Shown here: one piece after another, positions 34,708-46,500 of the stretch
How positions within the stretch are numbered: position 1 is the first letter of the stretch
How the letters are laid out: each line of letters begins with the position of its first letter
From: Paenibacillus sp. XY044
Lineage (GTDB): Bacteria > Bacillota > Bacilli > Paenibacillales > Paenibacillaceae
Direction: 5' to 3'
Assembly (NCBI RefSeq): GCF_002257645.1
Contig: NZ_NQMO01000001.1
Coordinates: forward strand, 434,001-498,000
Length of the DNA: 64,000 nucleotides
Made by a program: the position numbers and the translations under genes
The notes under the pieces: generated by a model
Database searches by the model: none
What the model saw: the letters and a program-made list of their open reading frames with translations, nothing else
Told to the model about the DNA's origin: nothing

Positions 34708-34947
34708 TTACAATATATCATTGTACCCTTTTTCATTATCGGGGTCGCTATCCCTAATTGCCTGTTTTACATCCACCCTGTTTATTAATGCAATTTGAAT
34801 CACGTCTCCGAATAACTGCAAAAAAGCTGTGACTGGAGTATAAATACCGTAGTAATTAATTCCGTCATTCCAGGCTATAGATTCTCCTATAATTGGCATC
34901 TCACCAACTAAATAATTTCCTCTTAACCACTGTTCAGCTTCTGACAT
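34708..34947 (-). CDS. Small phage protein of unknown function after the tail fibre
   Basis: A 79-residue acidic protein with a central hydrophobic stretch (residues 36-55, YTPVTAFLQLFGDVIQIALI). AGAGGTG precedes the ATG. The position between fibre and lysis genes is where XkdX-like or fibre-associated small proteins often lie, but I do not recognise the family. Confidence 0.65.
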   Translation of the reverse strand: MSEAEQWLRGNYLVGEMPIIGESIAWNDGINYYGIYTPVTAFLQLFGDVIQIALINRVDVKQAIRDSDPDNEKGYNDIL

Positions 34948-34968
34948 TATAAAAACACCTCTCTTTGG

Positions 34969-36288
34969 TTACTCATAAGCAAAATACGAAACATTATCAG
35001 CCACTTTATCATTTCTGTTGTTTGACAAAAAGAGACTTGAGTTATTGAAACCTACGCCTACATATCCATAATCAGTAATCGCCCCTGAAGGAAAGGTAGT
35101 GCCATTTGGGAAAGTCATTTTATAACCGTTGTTGCTTCCTAATCCACTCATATCAAAAGTTACCATTCCCTGTTTTGGTGTAAATAACAGGGGAATAGAC
35201 CTTGTCCCTAAAGCCGGAATACTTGAAGTAGTGCCTGAAGCGAATTGTTTGCCAGCTGCGACTGCAAAGGCATTGTAGATACCAGATGGAAAGTTTTGTA
35301 CGCTACCAGATGGGACTATGTTAGTTGTAGATCGTTCTGGTAACGTCCCAATTATTAACCCCGTGTCTGTGCCAATCGTCTTTCCTGCCCTTACATCACC
35401 GGCTACTGCTGTTCCATACTCACCCCCTTCACCCTGTAAGATAAAAGCCGTTCCGTCCCAGAAAATTGAGTAGACGCTGGCATAGAGTTTAGCATAATTA
35501 CCATTAGGCTTTTTTATTCCATATGCCGTACCACCATTAATTTTAAGAGTTGGTGTCGTCGAACTTGCAGCATTAAATTTAATAGTGAATTTTTGGTTAG
35601 AATTTATTGCTTCATTTGTTGAAATGCTGTAAACATCCCCGACATTTGTAGTCGTTCCTAGATGTGGAACATGTTTTGAATTATCCGCCACATGTGTGTC
35701 TACTTTGTCATTGACTGACTTAAGGGCATTGGCCGTCGGAGCTTGAGTAATTGATGTGCTGGTTGTAGTATTGTTAAGTTGGACTACGCCTTTTTGTGTC
35801 GTACTGGCGTCCGGGATTGATATATTATTTACTTTACTATTGACTTCGTTGACCGCATTTACGAGAGATGTCTTATTAATTGTTGCCAAATCACCCATTA
35901 CGCCGATATCGTTACGAATTTGTCCTGCGGTAGTCCCATCCATATAATCAATAATATTTTGCTTCTTTTGTTCGATTGCTATTAACGCTGAATCTTTGCT
36001 ATTATCTATCTCTTTTTGCTTGTCTGTTATATATCCCTCTACATTGTCTCTGATGAACACTTCCATATTAACTAGTGCATCTTGAAATTTATTCCATTCA
36101 TCTGCAGCCATCAGCTTCGAGCGTAATTGAGTAGTTAAATTTCCTAATTCGGTTTCTTCAGAAGGCGTTCTATTCGATTTAAGCTTCAACTCTTGAAATC
36201 GCTGTATTGCTGGGACGTCTGATGCTAATATTTCGGTTTTGAACTGAAAGGAATCAATTTGTCCTGGGAAGCTTGAAAAACTTGCCAT
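34969..36288 (-). CDS. Phage tail fibre / receptor-binding protein
   Basis: A 439-residue fibre-like protein. N-terminal region with coiled-coil character (about residues 20-125), a fibre repeat segment GDLATINKTSLVNAVNEVNSK near 132-152 that is common in phage fibres, Thr/Asn-rich middle with TTTSTSITQAPTANALKSVND, then a beta-rich C-terminal domain. Likely binds the cell surface at the tail tip. The ATG overlaps the stop of the homing-endonuclease-like gene by one base (TAATG). Confidence 0.82.
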   Translation of the reverse strand: MASFSSFPGQIDSFQFKTEILASDVPAIQRFQELKLKSNRTPSEETELGNLTTQLRSKLMAADEWNKFQDALVNMEVFIRDNVEGYITDKQKEIDNSKDSALIAIEQKKQNIIDYMDGTTAGQIRNDIGVMGDLATINKTSLVNAVNEVNSKVNNISIPDASTTQKGVVQLNNTTTSTSITQAPTANALKSVNDKVDTHVADNSKHVPHLGTTTNVGDVYSISTNEAINSNQKFTIKFNAASSTTPTLKINGGTAYGIKKPNGNYAKLYASVYSIFWDGTAFILQGEGGEYGTAVAGDVRAGKTIGTDTGLIIGTLPERSTTNIVPSGSVQNFPSGIYNAFAVAAGKQFASGTTSSIPALGTRSIPLLFTPKQGMVTFDMSGLGSNNGYKMTFPNGTTFPSGAITDYGYVGVGFNNSSLFLSNNRNDKVADNVSYFAYE

Positions 36289-37121
36289 TAAACAACCTCC
36301 TTAATATTCATATTAACTAGATCTATTTCCTTATTTGTCTCCAAATAAAAAAACTCCTGAAAGTTTTCGGGAGTAAAGTTTTTCTTTCCATATATTGAGT
36401 GAAATTTATTGTGTATTTCTTTGTTTAATGGAACGCCTAAACCATAATTAAAATTTATTTCAGCACATACCTTTTTTAGATTTTCTAATTCATACTCACT
36501 GTAAAGACTAATGTCATTACATATATTTAGTTTAAGACGACTAACTGTTTCGTTTATGATAGAAGCAAAAGGGTAAAGATGATGAACAATCAGATCTTTT
36601 GAGGTATTGCTTATTATACATTTATATTTAAATGAAAATAGACTTTTATTTTTCCAATCATCTAATATTGATGCGCGTAAATAATGATTTAAGTTTGTAG
36701 TTCCTGTCCAATTCGGATGATTAGTACCAGACATTAAAGATAAAGTTTCCTTTCTTTTGCATCCACATGATGTCGTATGTCCAGATGATATATCGTAAGC
36801 AGCCACTTCAATTATGTTTCCACAGGAACATAAACATTTCCAAAGAACACCATTTGAACTTCTATTTTTAGTTTTTTCAATTACTGATAATCGCCCAAAT
36901 ATTTTACCATTTAAATCTAAAGATCTTCTTTCCGATGTTATTTCTCGCTTTAAGCAACCACAGGAATTTGTTAGACCACTAATTAGACTTGTTGATGCAA
37001 TTTCTTTTATTTTCCCACAATCACAAATGCACTTCCAATGAGCGCCTTTTTTCTTTTTAACTTCAGATAGTTCTATCGCCACTAATCTACCAAATCTCTG
37101 ATTTTTAATATCTCTAATTAT
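36288..37121 (-). CDS. HNH homing-endonuclease-like protein with CxCG repeats; start unusual
   Basis: About 277 residues if begun at the AUA at 37121. Two related modules (RFGRL...WKCICDCG...SCGCL and FGRLSVIE...WKCLCSCG...SCGCK), each with four cysteines, form a DNA-binding region found in phage homing proteins. An HNH-like domain follows (YKCIIS, DLIVHHLYPF, HNKFHSIYG). The first module begins upstream of the first canonical start (GTG 37082): codons for IRDIKNQRFGRL are in frame, with AGAGGTGG before them, but only AUU/AUA codons are available as starts. It lies between two tail genes, as an intruder. Confidence 0.75.
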   Translation of the reverse strand: MIRDIKNQRFGRLVAIELSEVKKKKGAHWKCICDCGKIKEIASTSLISGLTNSCGCLKREITSERRSLDLNGKIFGRLSVIEKTKNRSSNGVLWKCLCSCGNIIEVAAYDISSGHTTSCGCKRKETLSLMSGTNHPNWTGTTNLNHYLRASILDDWKNKSLFSFKYKCIISNTSKDLIVHHLYPFASIINETVSRLKLNICNDISLYSEYELENLKKVCAEINFNYGLGVPLNKEIHNKFHSIYGKKNFTPENFQEFFYLETNKEIDLVNMNIKEVV

Positions 37122-37126
37122 CCCAA

Positions 37127-38134
37127 TTAAACCACCTCTGCGAAAATATTCATGTCACTAAAAATTTGTTGAATGCATACAAAAAAACTAGTCCCAGTAA
37201 CTATTAGACTAGTGTTGTGTGAACGGTATCCAAATGCATCTTTAAAAACGTGAAATTTATTATCTTGACTCCAATACTGCAACGATATCGTCCCATTGAT
37301 ACCTTTTATAACGAAAAGATCTGTGTCCGGTTTTATATTAGTCATCCAAATTTTAATTGTGAAATCACCGCTTAAACTAAATCCCTCAGAAAAACTAAAA
37401 GTATCATCAGTTAGATCAATGAATTCGCCACTAAGATATATTGGACTCTTTGTAGTAGAGCCTATAATTTGTACAGTATTCCAGGAAATCTTCATTCCCG
37501 AATTATCAACATTTTCAGCAGTTAAATTAACCTTGATGTCTGGCTGCTGATACTGTACTTTAAATTGTATTAGCCCAGTAGTATTTGTTAATCCTTTTGC
37601 GCTGGTTGCCTGTGTTTCTATGTAATATGTGTTTCCACTCTGTAAATTCTCAATTAATAAACTAATATCTGGATTAGTACTAATTGGTGACTGATAAATC
37701 TTATTCTTGTTAATGTCATATAGATACATTACCCATGATCTAATTGCAATACTTTCTAGCTGAGTATATGTTGCCGTAAAAGAGTAGGAGGGCGAACCTA
37801 CAGTATCAATACTATTCATTGTTACCACTGGTTTACTTGAAGTCTGAAATATATCAAAATCCGATGTAATTGAAGAGTTAGATTGATTCCATATAATAAT
37901 CTGTATTTTGAACTCAAGACCATTGGAAATTGAGTTCTTAGGTACAACGTGGTTTTGAGCATAAGAAGTTATCTTGTTACTATCGTACACGAGTGCATTA
38001 TCTGCATTTTTGTAGATCTTTACTTGGTAGGCTACGCTTAGATCGCCCGAAACTTGCCATGAAACTAAAATAGGATCAGCACTGTCAAGTGTCTGACCTC
38101 TGATATTAATATTAAATGGTTTTTGTAATGCCAT
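37127..38134 (-). CDS. Phage baseplate/tail protein with fibronectin-III-like domains
   Basis: A 335-residue protein. Two FN3-like beta domains (about residues 8-105 and 100-205, with ISLLIENLQSGNTYYIETQATSAKG given by position 160-185) and a C-terminal concanavalin-like lectin or jelly-roll segment (IYLSGEFIDLTDDTFSF onward). Such modules bind carbohydrates and occur in tail-tip proteins. AAGGATG precedes the ATG. It follows the small baseplate gene by 12 bases and is followed at once by the HNH gene. Confidence 0.7.
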   Translation of the reverse strand: MALQKPFNINIRGQTLDSADPILVSWQVSGDLSVAYQVKIYKNADNALVYDSNKITSYAQNHVVPKNSISNGLEFKIQIIIWNQSNSSITSDFDIFQTSSKPVVTMNSIDTVGSPSYSFTATYTQLESIAIRSWVMYLYDINKNKIYQSPISTNPDISLLIENLQSGNTYYIETQATSAKGLTNTTGLIQFKVQYQQPDIKVNLTAENVDNSGMKISWNTVQIIGSTTKSPIYLSGEFIDLTDDTFSFSEGFSLSGDFTIKIWMTNIKPDTDLFVIKGINGTISLQYWSQDNKFHVFKDAFGYRSHNTSLIVTGTSFFVCIQQIFSDMNIFAEVV

Positions 38135-38146
38135 TTATTCACATCC

Positions 38147-38428
38147 TTAAATTCCACGTTTACATAAAGCAAACTTATCCTTCGAATCACCGTTAACGAA
38201 AATTACATAAATATGATCGCCAGGTTTAAAGGCGACATCAGGATTGCAGGGTATTGTTTGTGATGATGTCGAGCCATCGATAAACACATTGATCTTTTTA
38301 GTACTAACTATTGAATCAACAGTCCCCAAGTGCCATTCTCCGCTTAATAAGCCTAAGTTTCTTATTTCAGTTCTGACTATTTCAGATATTAATTTATATA
38401 CATATTCTTTTCCATTTGATTCGTTCAT
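38147..38428 (-). CDS. Small baseplate protein, OB-fold-like
   Basis: A 93-residue protein with a compact beta pattern (HLGTVDSIVSTKKINVFIDG, FKPGDHIYVIFVNGD). This fits the OB-type fold of small baseplate or spike-associated subunits. The stop of the preceding tail gene and this start are adjacent (no gap), so the genes are coupled. The function is inferred from place and fold style only. Confidence 0.65.
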   Translation of the reverse strand: MNESNGKEYVYKLISEIVRTEIRNLGLLSGEWHLGTVDSIVSTKKINVFIDGSTSSQTIPCNPDVAFKPGDHIYVIFVNGDSKDKFALCKRGI

Positions 38429-39619
38429 TTAAGCCTCCATTGGAATGAAGTCCCAGTTATCAATAACTTTTCTATATTTAATGCATTCGCAACTCATCAA
38501 ATCAGGTTTAAGAGGAAGCGAAAAACTTTCTAATAAATACTTTCCTGAAACATTGTTCTCTGGATCATCGATTTCAATGACATCATAAACGTCATGGAGA
38601 TAGTTAGGACTAATGGATAGGGATAGTTTCTCTGCGTAACCTAATCTCGCTCGCAATTCAAACTTAGCCCTCCAGAAACACTCATCTTTGGTTGTTAGAA
38701 GACCATCAGGATTACCATCATTATGAAGGTAAAGGATGTCGCCCAGTCTTTCTATGCTATAAGGACTATCTTTCCAGATGGTTTTCGTCTCAGTGACAAC
38801 TAATTCATAACTACAAGTGGCGGTTTGAGAAGAGCCTCCACAAACATAGATATGATTGGCTAATTGGGACTCATCCATTTTTCTAACATTTCCAGCGTAG
38901 AAACGTTCGTTTGGATCATTATACTTATATGACCACGTTACTGGCTGGGAGTCAAAATCATTAAGATCAATTTTCTTTAATCTTAAAAATCCAAAGACAT
39001 CGTAATATACTTGGCATTTTGCCAATAATGCTAAGTCTGATATTGCTTGATACAGGTTGTCATTCGGTTGATAAGTTAATGTATAGGGAACGGTTTCCGT
39101 TACCGTATCAAAGTTAAATTGAGTCTCACCCGTCTTGGCTGCAAGAGTTTTAATTGCTGTACCAATATTTACTCCAACTTCAACGGTGGTTTCAAACTTA
39201 AATTTTCCTCGCTTATCTGTGTAAAGAAACATCTTATCTTGACCCGAGACAACTGTCTTCTTACCGTCTTGTGTGTGGCTATCTTGTGGTTCAGACAGTA
39301 TAAATACACCTTGTGGTATATATTCAATATTTCCGTTTCTTAATTTCAGACCTGTATAGGTCTTAACACGTTTATCAATCCAAAGAAGCTTATCTTCGCC
39401 CCAAGTGAACTCATTGTTCTTATTTAATAGAGTAAAGGAAAAATTCCTACGAATTGGGCGAGAAGAATCCACAGAAATTGAACCAATATCATCATTTGTA
39501 ATCTGCTTTGTAAATTCATTTATGTAATTCATCTTTGAGTCATAGAACTCGAACTTTAAAAACGCTTGTTTAATAGGAGACTTCATTGCTGTGAGAAAAT
39601 CTTGTGAGCAAGGGATCAT
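38429..39619 (-). CDS. Phage tail-associated / baseplate hub protein
   Basis: A 396-residue protein with the N-terminal pattern of siphophage tail-associated (Tal, gp27-like) hub proteins: a strand-rich domain at about residues 15-120 (RRNFSFTLLNKNNEFTWGED, YIPQGVFILSEPQDS) and a second domain after 140 (IGTAIKTLAAKTGE, NLYQAISDLALLAKCQVYYD). It lies directly after the distal tail gene, overlapping it by one base, the usual order. No peptidase domain is fused; that activity is carried by the tape measure instead. Confidence 0.78.
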   Translation of the reverse strand: MIPCSQDFLTAMKSPIKQAFLKFEFYDSKMNYINEFTKQITNDDIGSISVDSSRPIRRNFSFTLLNKNNEFTWGEDKLLWIDKRVKTYTGLKLRNGNIEYIPQGVFILSEPQDSHTQDGKKTVVSGQDKMFLYTDKRGKFKFETTVEVGVNIGTAIKTLAAKTGETQFNFDTVTETVPYTLTYQPNDNLYQAISDLALLAKCQVYYDVFGFLRLKKIDLNDFDSQPVTWSYKYNDPNERFYAGNVRKMDESQLANHIYVCGGSSQTATCSYELVVTETKTIWKDSPYSIERLGDILYLHNDGNPDGLLTTKDECFWRAKFELRARLGYAEKLSLSISPNYLHDVYDVIEIDDPENNVSGKYLLESFSLPLKPDLMSCECIKYRKVIDNWDFIPMEA

Positions 39620-40485
39620 TAAATAACCCCTTTCACATAATCTTCGTAGTTGCCAATCTCCATGAAATCAAAAATTATTGTTTTATAATCATAATCACCC
39701 CATGTATTTTGAGGAGAAGTGGCTCTAGGGTTACTAATGTCGCATACAAAAACTCTTCCATCATCAGATTTAACTAAGAAGGGTTTATGATTATAAATAA
39801 AATTGTTTAAAACCTCTTCATAATCAAGCCCTGATCGACTGAAATCTTCTGGAATTAAAACGGTAGAGAGTGAGAAAGATTCGTAATTTTTTTCTGAATA
39901 GAATACAGAAGGATACTTACTCAATGTCTCGATGACAGTTCTACCTTGATTCAATTGAGTTTCAACTTCACCAATTTTATCAATAGCTTGATCAAATCCG
40001 AGCACATTGTTTGTGTCTTTATCTACAACCCACCAACCAACAAAATCTGATTTCGCCTGAACTTCAACTGCTTTTCCGTCTAACATATTTTCAGCAAGTG
40101 GAACAATGCTATAAATTAAGTCTGTATTGGGTTGCGTATAGTCCGTATATTCAATCTTTACGTTGTTTTGAAAGGGGACAGTAGCAAGCGTGTATGAATT
40201 CAATTCATTTGCTTTTCTACGCTTAATCATAAAGGATACAATTTTCAATCCATTATTATTGATATTCCCTCCTTCAAGGTCGCCCATGAATTTGAATATC
40301 GCACGAGTATCAATTTGCCAATCTTCTTTTTCTTTTGTAGTGGACACAGTTGAGTCTGTGGCTTCACGTATCTCTAATTCATCATATACACCATTCTTTA
40401 ATTCTCCATAAAAGATGTCTTTTACTGCACTTCCAGGACTTCTGAAAAAGTGTGTCCCATAAAAGTCATATCCCATTATTGCCAT
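39619..40485 (-). CDS. Phage distal tail protein (Dit)
   Basis: A 288-residue protein placed right after the tape measure, where siphophage Dit genes lie. The N-terminal half is strand-rich with FKFMGDLEGGNINNNGLKIVS-like segments (about residues 65-85) and SYTLATVPFQNNVKIEYTDY; the C-terminal half includes FSLSTVLIPEDF and DYKTIIFDFMEIGNYEDY. Known role: a hexamer joining tail tube and tip. GGCGGTGAT lies before the ATG. The assignment rests mainly on order and length. Confidence 0.72.
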   Translation of the reverse strand: MAIMGYDFYGTHFFRSPGSAVKDIFYGELKNGVYDELEIREATDSTVSTTKEKEDWQIDTRAIFKFMGDLEGGNINNNGLKIVSFMIKRRKANELNSYTLATVPFQNNVKIEYTDYTQPNTDLIYSIVPLAENMLDGKAVEVQAKSDFVGWWVVDKDTNNVLGFDQAIDKIGEVETQLNQGRTVIETLSKYPSVFYSEKNYESFSLSTVLIPEDFSRSGLDYEEVLNNFIYNHKPFLVKSDDGRVFVCDISNPRATSPQNTWGDYDYKTIIFDFMEIGNYEDYVKGVI

Positions 40486-40508
40486 TTAATCACCGCCAAT
40501 TTAAAAAG

Positions 40509-40538
40509 AGTAAGGAGGGGAGAGTGCCCCACCTTACT
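40509..40538 (-). terminator. Terminator overlapping the tape measure stop codon
   Basis: On the minus strand AGTAAGGTGGGG pairs with CCCCTCCTTACT (40527-40538, 40509-40520), 6-nt loop, then CTTTTTAAA. The stem includes the tape measure stop codon. Confidence 0.85.
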
Positions 40539-43500
40539 TTCTATTTGAAGCAATATGTGTTTCTAAACCTTTGAAAAATTCCATTGGGTTATTTGCTTTT
40601 ACCGTAATATCGCCAGAGAATGTATAACTTGTTCCTGAGTTCGTTGCAACGGTTGGAGTATTTAAGCGAATATTCGACATTGTGTTTTTAATTCCGCTTG
40701 TAAGTGATTCGATAATTGCTCTAGGTTGAGTAATAATATCCTTTAGTTTCTTTTTATGTTCTTCTGTTAATACTAACTCTCCTAGTTTAAGGATGGCAGG
40801 AACTTCACCCTTAGCCAGAGGTTCTTTCCCGACTTCTCCTCCAGTATGGTACTTCCTTGTTTTAAACGATGCATTATACTCAATTGCTGCTAACGTCTCA
40901 TCTGAGATTTTATTTCCGTCGATACTTACTAAGTTATTGATGTAATCTGCAGCAGCTTTTCCTGCAGATGTCGAGGTGTCGATCTTAGAAATAGCATCAG
41001 ATTTTGCAGACGAGAGTGACCCAGAAGAACTTTTGGAACTTGAACTACCTCCAGACCTTGATCCTCCACCACCAGACGAACCAATGGAACCCATAGAAGC
41101 AGCCAAAGAAGCCATCTGAGCATATAATGCTTGCAGTTGTGATAACTTAGATGATACCTCACTAATATAAATGTCCCATTTTTGAAGCGATGAAGCTTGC
41201 CAGCCATCAACCACCAATTGCAAGAGTTTAGATCCTTCGTCAGCAGAAATAGAACCATCCTCTAATCCCTTTTGAAGCGCTTCTTGAAATTGAGTTAATT
41301 TAGCTTGTGTATCAGTAACTGATTGTTGATAAAGCGATGAGAGACTGGATTGATACAACTTCATTGCCTCAAGATTTTGCTGATGGATTTCTTTTGTCCT
41401 ATCTAACTTGTCTTGAAGAATTTGTATTGTATCATTTTTCTCTTTCTGCAAACGGTCGATTTCATCCTGAATTGCTTGCTTAACATCATCTCGCTCATAT
41501 TGTTTAACAAGATCGTCTTTTTGTTTCTCTAATTCATCAACACGGGCTTTATCATAAGTTAAAATCTCTTCGCCAGCTTGGTTGATATATGAAAAACGTT
41601 TATCTTTTTTAACTTTATTGATCTCATCGTTAAGTTCTTGAAGCTTCTTGATTCTGTCTTCCTTGTTGTACTGTTCATCAAGATTTTTCAATATCTCTTG
41701 TTGCTTTTCAATTTGGCTGTCATAATACTTCCCAGTATTGTTAATATAATCTGAAATTGCATCTTCTTCTTTTTGATATTGCAGTTCAGTATCTCGAATT
41801 GCATCGTTCATATCATTAATCTTGTTTTTTAAATCAGCGACAAGATTAATTTGTGACTTAATCTGATTGCTCAAGTCAGACATATTGCTAAAGTTTACAT
41901 CGCTTAAATCTATTGTATAGTTAAGTGCAGTTTTTACTTCATTGGCAATATCTCTAACTTTAGATGCATAGTCCTGAAGATTGGAACGAGTTTGAGAGGT
42001 AGTATCTACAAAGTTAACACCGCCACTAAATACTCCATCAACTTTATCTAGGGAAACTAAAATTGAATCAACGGAGTCATCAAACTCACCAGCATCGAAT
42101 ATTTCTCCAAGATCGAGAGAAGACTTCATTCGGTCAAATACGGTCGTAAGCTTATCACTTGCCATTTCATAAAGTGACTTTGTGACATCTTTTATGGACT
42201 TGTCGTAATTGACCATATCAATAGTTAGTTGTTGTATTCTTTCACTCTTAGTTTTATACTGGTCACTTTCTTTGGGAAGTGTGGAGAGTTGTTGTAATGC
42301 TAATGTGAGCTCCTCATTCGCTAATTCTTTCTGTTTACTGATAAGAGGAATTTGTTTCATTAGTTCATCACTATACTCTGAAGAAGATTCACTCATGAGT
42401 GAGAGTTTAGCTGATGAAATTTCAAGTTGGTCTCCAACACTATTAATTTTACTTACATATTCGTCAAGTTGGCTTTCTCCAATAGCAAATATCTTTTCCT
42501 GTTTTTGCTGTTCAATTTCGATCCATTTGCGACTATTGTCAGCAATTTGTTTATCAAATTCTCCAGAAGTTATTTTCTTATCATTAACAAGTTTTTTTAT
42601 GTTGTCGTTGCTTGCATGCAACTCTTTTTGCTGATCTTCTAGTGCTTTGATTTGAGTTTGCTCTTCATTGCGCCATTGTTGAGATATTTGAGAATATTTA
42701 GATTGTTTTGTTTGAGAGTTAGCAATTAGCGTATCTAGGTTTTCGAGCTTGCCCTGAGACTCTTTTACAAAATCATTGATGTAGGCAATACGATTCTGAT
42801 ATTGCTTTAATTCATTATCAGATAACTGTTGTTCAGCGTCTGCCTTCGCATTAATTTTCTCACTTTGTGAAGGATTCTTGGTTGATGTCTTCGTGCCGCT
42901 TGAACTCGAAGAGGCGGAAGATACACTACTTGAGCCACCACCACTAACAACTCTTCTTGCTCCATCGTATTTATAAGTTTCCGTCCATGTTTTACTGTTT
43001 AGATTTTGTTCACTCAAACCATGGTTGCCCATTTGGAGGAACTTGCCGTTTCCAGTATAAACACCAACATGCGAAGCCGTCTTTCCAGTGGTATTAAAGA
43101 ATACGAGGTCACCAGGCTGCAAATCCGCCTTATCGACTTTAGTACCTGTTTTAAATTGCGCAGCCGCTGTACGGGGGAGATTTACATCTGCAAACTGCTT
43201 AAACATCTCCTGAACAAACTGAGAACAGTCAGAAAGTGCTCTGTTTACAAACTGGTCATATGTTCCCTTGAATTCGCCGGTAATTTGTTTATAAGTAAGT
43301 TTTCCTTGAAGTCCTCTGCCATTAGCTATCAGATTATCGATGCTTGATGAAGGAGCAGAAGAATTAGAGGGAGCGCTATTGGAAGTACCAGACGGAACTT
43401 TAGTTGAAGTTGTAACCTTTTGCGATACGAGTTTTGAAGGATCGGCAATTCCTTCTTTTAAAAGCTCTGCTTGTTGTTGCAACAGTTTATTTTCTTGCTC

Positions 43501-46500
43501 AATTGAGTTTCGATATTCCTTCGAACCTTGTTTTAATCTGGATCGTTTATTATCTAGGTCGCTCAATTCTTTTTTAACTGCAGCCAATCTCTTTTGAGTT
43601 TCGGTTAGAAGTTCATTAGTTTCGCTGATTGTATCGTTTGATTGCTTTTGTTGCTTATCGGCTTGAGCTGAGGTAGCGGAAAGATCGCTCCTAGCACCTT
43701 TAAGAATGTTTAATTGAGTCTCAAGACCATTTAAATTGTCGATCTCAGCTTGAAGAGACAAACTTGTTGTATCTCCAATGCGTCTAATGCCAGCGATTTG
43801 CCTTTCTGCTTCGCGGTCAGAAATTTGTCCACTAGCAACCATTTCATTAAGTTCATCAATACGCTGATTAACTCTTTCTTCGCTTACCTTTTTAAGTGCA
43901 TTATATTCTTCTTCGAGGGCAGCAATTCTAATTTTCGAGTTACTGATTGCGGACTCCGTTTTCTTGATTTCGCTATCAAAGAATTCAAATTTTTCTTCTT
44001 TTTTTGCTTTAAGGAACTCAAGAACTTTATCTTTACTTAGCCCAGTAACTTTAACAAAATCACCATACATTTTATTCAGTTTTGAAACTGTGCTAGTTGA
44101 TAACGTATTATTCTTAGATAGTTCTCCCTGAGCATCGGTCAATAGTTCAATTTCTGACTTAGAACTAGTAATGCTCTCGGCAAGTTTATCGAAATCAGTC
44201 GAAGAACCTTGAACAAGATTTGAAATGCTGTTATTAGCGGAGTTTGCTTTCTCGGCAATATTATTCAGGCTATTGATAATCTCTGAATTACCCTGAATAG
44301 AAGGAATCTGTTTAAGCTCATCAACGACTGCCTGAATATTGCTTCCATCGAAATTACGAACGACATTTTGAATCTCGACCATACTTTCTTGGAAGTCTTT
44401 CGTTGGTTGGGATGAGAAGACACCAGTTAAATTATCAAACAGTTTTGTTTGCTCGTCAGTGTAATTTTTAACTGCAGCAGATTGCGTCTTGAAAGTATTG
44501 ATTACTTTTTGATTGCGAAGACTCTCACCATCATTAATTTTGTCCATTAAAGGCTGGATTTCGCTAATCTTACTTTCAACCTGTTCCAGAGCCTTTAACC
44601 ATTCTTCATTTGTTTTGGGTAATGTGCCCATGCTACTGAAGAAATCTTTATAATCATCTACATTAAGCTTATTGTGGTTGTAAATTTTGTCCTGCAAATC
44701 AAGCAAGGTCTTATAATATTCAACCAGACTCATATCCTTAGCTTTAAATGCAGGATTGTCAATAATTTTATATCCGCCTTCAGCAGAACGATTACTTAGT
44801 TTTCCACTCAATACAGGCGATGCAAACTTTTTATCATTGAGCGCGTTGACGATAATGTCATTGGACTTAATTTGTTCATCTAATTTCTTGCCACTTAGAC
44901 CTTCAATTAACTTTGCTTGTTCTTCATATTTACCATTAACTAAATCGATTCCTTTGGCCTCTTCACCAAAACTATCAATCAATTGGCTCTGTAATTCAAA
45001 CATCTTATCCTTGACGTTCGCGTCCGTTTCAATTGCATTGTGGTTTTCTTTATAATACGAAGATACTTCATCTAACGTGCTAGAAAGTTTTGAGTACTTA
45101 TTGTCGGTATCATCAATCAATTGCTTAGTTTTTTCCAATGAACCGTTCCAATTAGATGAAACAGTATATAATACTGAAATCCCCGTAGCAATAAGTCCAA
45201 ATAAACCCAATGCTCTCTGTAACCCGGTCATCGCAACAGCTGTAGTTTCAGCTGCGGTTGTAGTTGCTTGAAGGGCGGTTCTTGTTGTAAATAATGCAGC
45301 AACTGCGGAGGAGAGTGAGGTTATGGTGGATGCTACCGCTTTTGATTTAAATGTTAAGAAAATTCCAGTAGCTAATATGAGAACATTTCCAATATCACCA
45401 AAAACTCCTACTAGCTTTGTTCCTAGATCAATAAGCGATTTTAACCAAGCCGAATCGATACTATTACTCCAAAATTCAGATACAGTGTTCTTAAACACAG
45501 CAACATGGCCCTGCATGGATTCCATGTATTTTTCATTTTCTCTAGCAGCAGATCCAAATGAATTTAATCCGGCCTGTAAAGCTCCTTCAGCATCCTGCCA
45601 GTTGTTCAACATACTTGCAACAACGTTACCTTGTAGTTTGCCAGCTACTAATTCCAGGATATCGGCACGGTTGAAATCAGAGAGGGTACCCCATACTTTA
45701 GCCAAGTCACTGAAGATATCATATGTACTCTTAAACGTATTATCATTTTTCTTTAGTGTAAGACCAATGGAATTAAATTTCTTTTCCATTGACGGTAACA
45801 ATGCAGTTAGATCTTCGCCATCTTCTGAGACACCACGAATACGCATAGAGACGGTTTTGAGGGCATTTCCGACTTTGGCGGGGTCCTGTACTGTCGAATT
45901 GGCAGCGGTAATCATGGCTACTGACTCTTCAATAGTGTTACCAGCCTCAGATAAAGAGGAGGCCGAACGCTTCATTGCTTCACCAATACCGGCAGAACTG
46001 ATTGCGAATTTATTACCAACTTCATTGTAGACATCGACAACGTGTGAGATGTTCTTTCCTTGATTATCAACCTCGACACCAAAACCCTTGATGGTTGCAA
46101 TGAGTGCCTCAGATGCGTCCTCAGCAGTTTTAATATCGCCAACATTTTGGTATACGGTTGTCTGCTTGGCTAACTGCTGAGATTGTTGAATAGTATAGCC
46201 CAATCTTGCCCACATAGTCGTAGACTTAATAACATCAAGTGTTAATGCACCGATTTCATTTGCCGTGTTAGATGCTGAGTCGATAAAACTTTTATAAGTT
46301 GAATCTGTCTCGTCAGTTACCTTTTTCAGGTCGGTCATTGCAGTATCTAAATCATAAACATACTGAATACCATTTTGAAGTGCGTGAAGCGGAGCATATA
46401 TAGCCGTAGCAGCTACCATCCAGATCGGGAATTTCTGCATTGCAGTCGACAGTGCTTCGCCGAATCCGATTGTATGTGAAGTAGCAGTCTTTGCGTTTGC

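Noticed and set aside
45323..46030. Long plus-strand open frame of about 235 codons inside the tape measure gene
   Set aside because: It is antisense to a clear coding region, has no ribosome binding site and a low-complexity make-up; it is a shadow of the coiled-coil coding strand.
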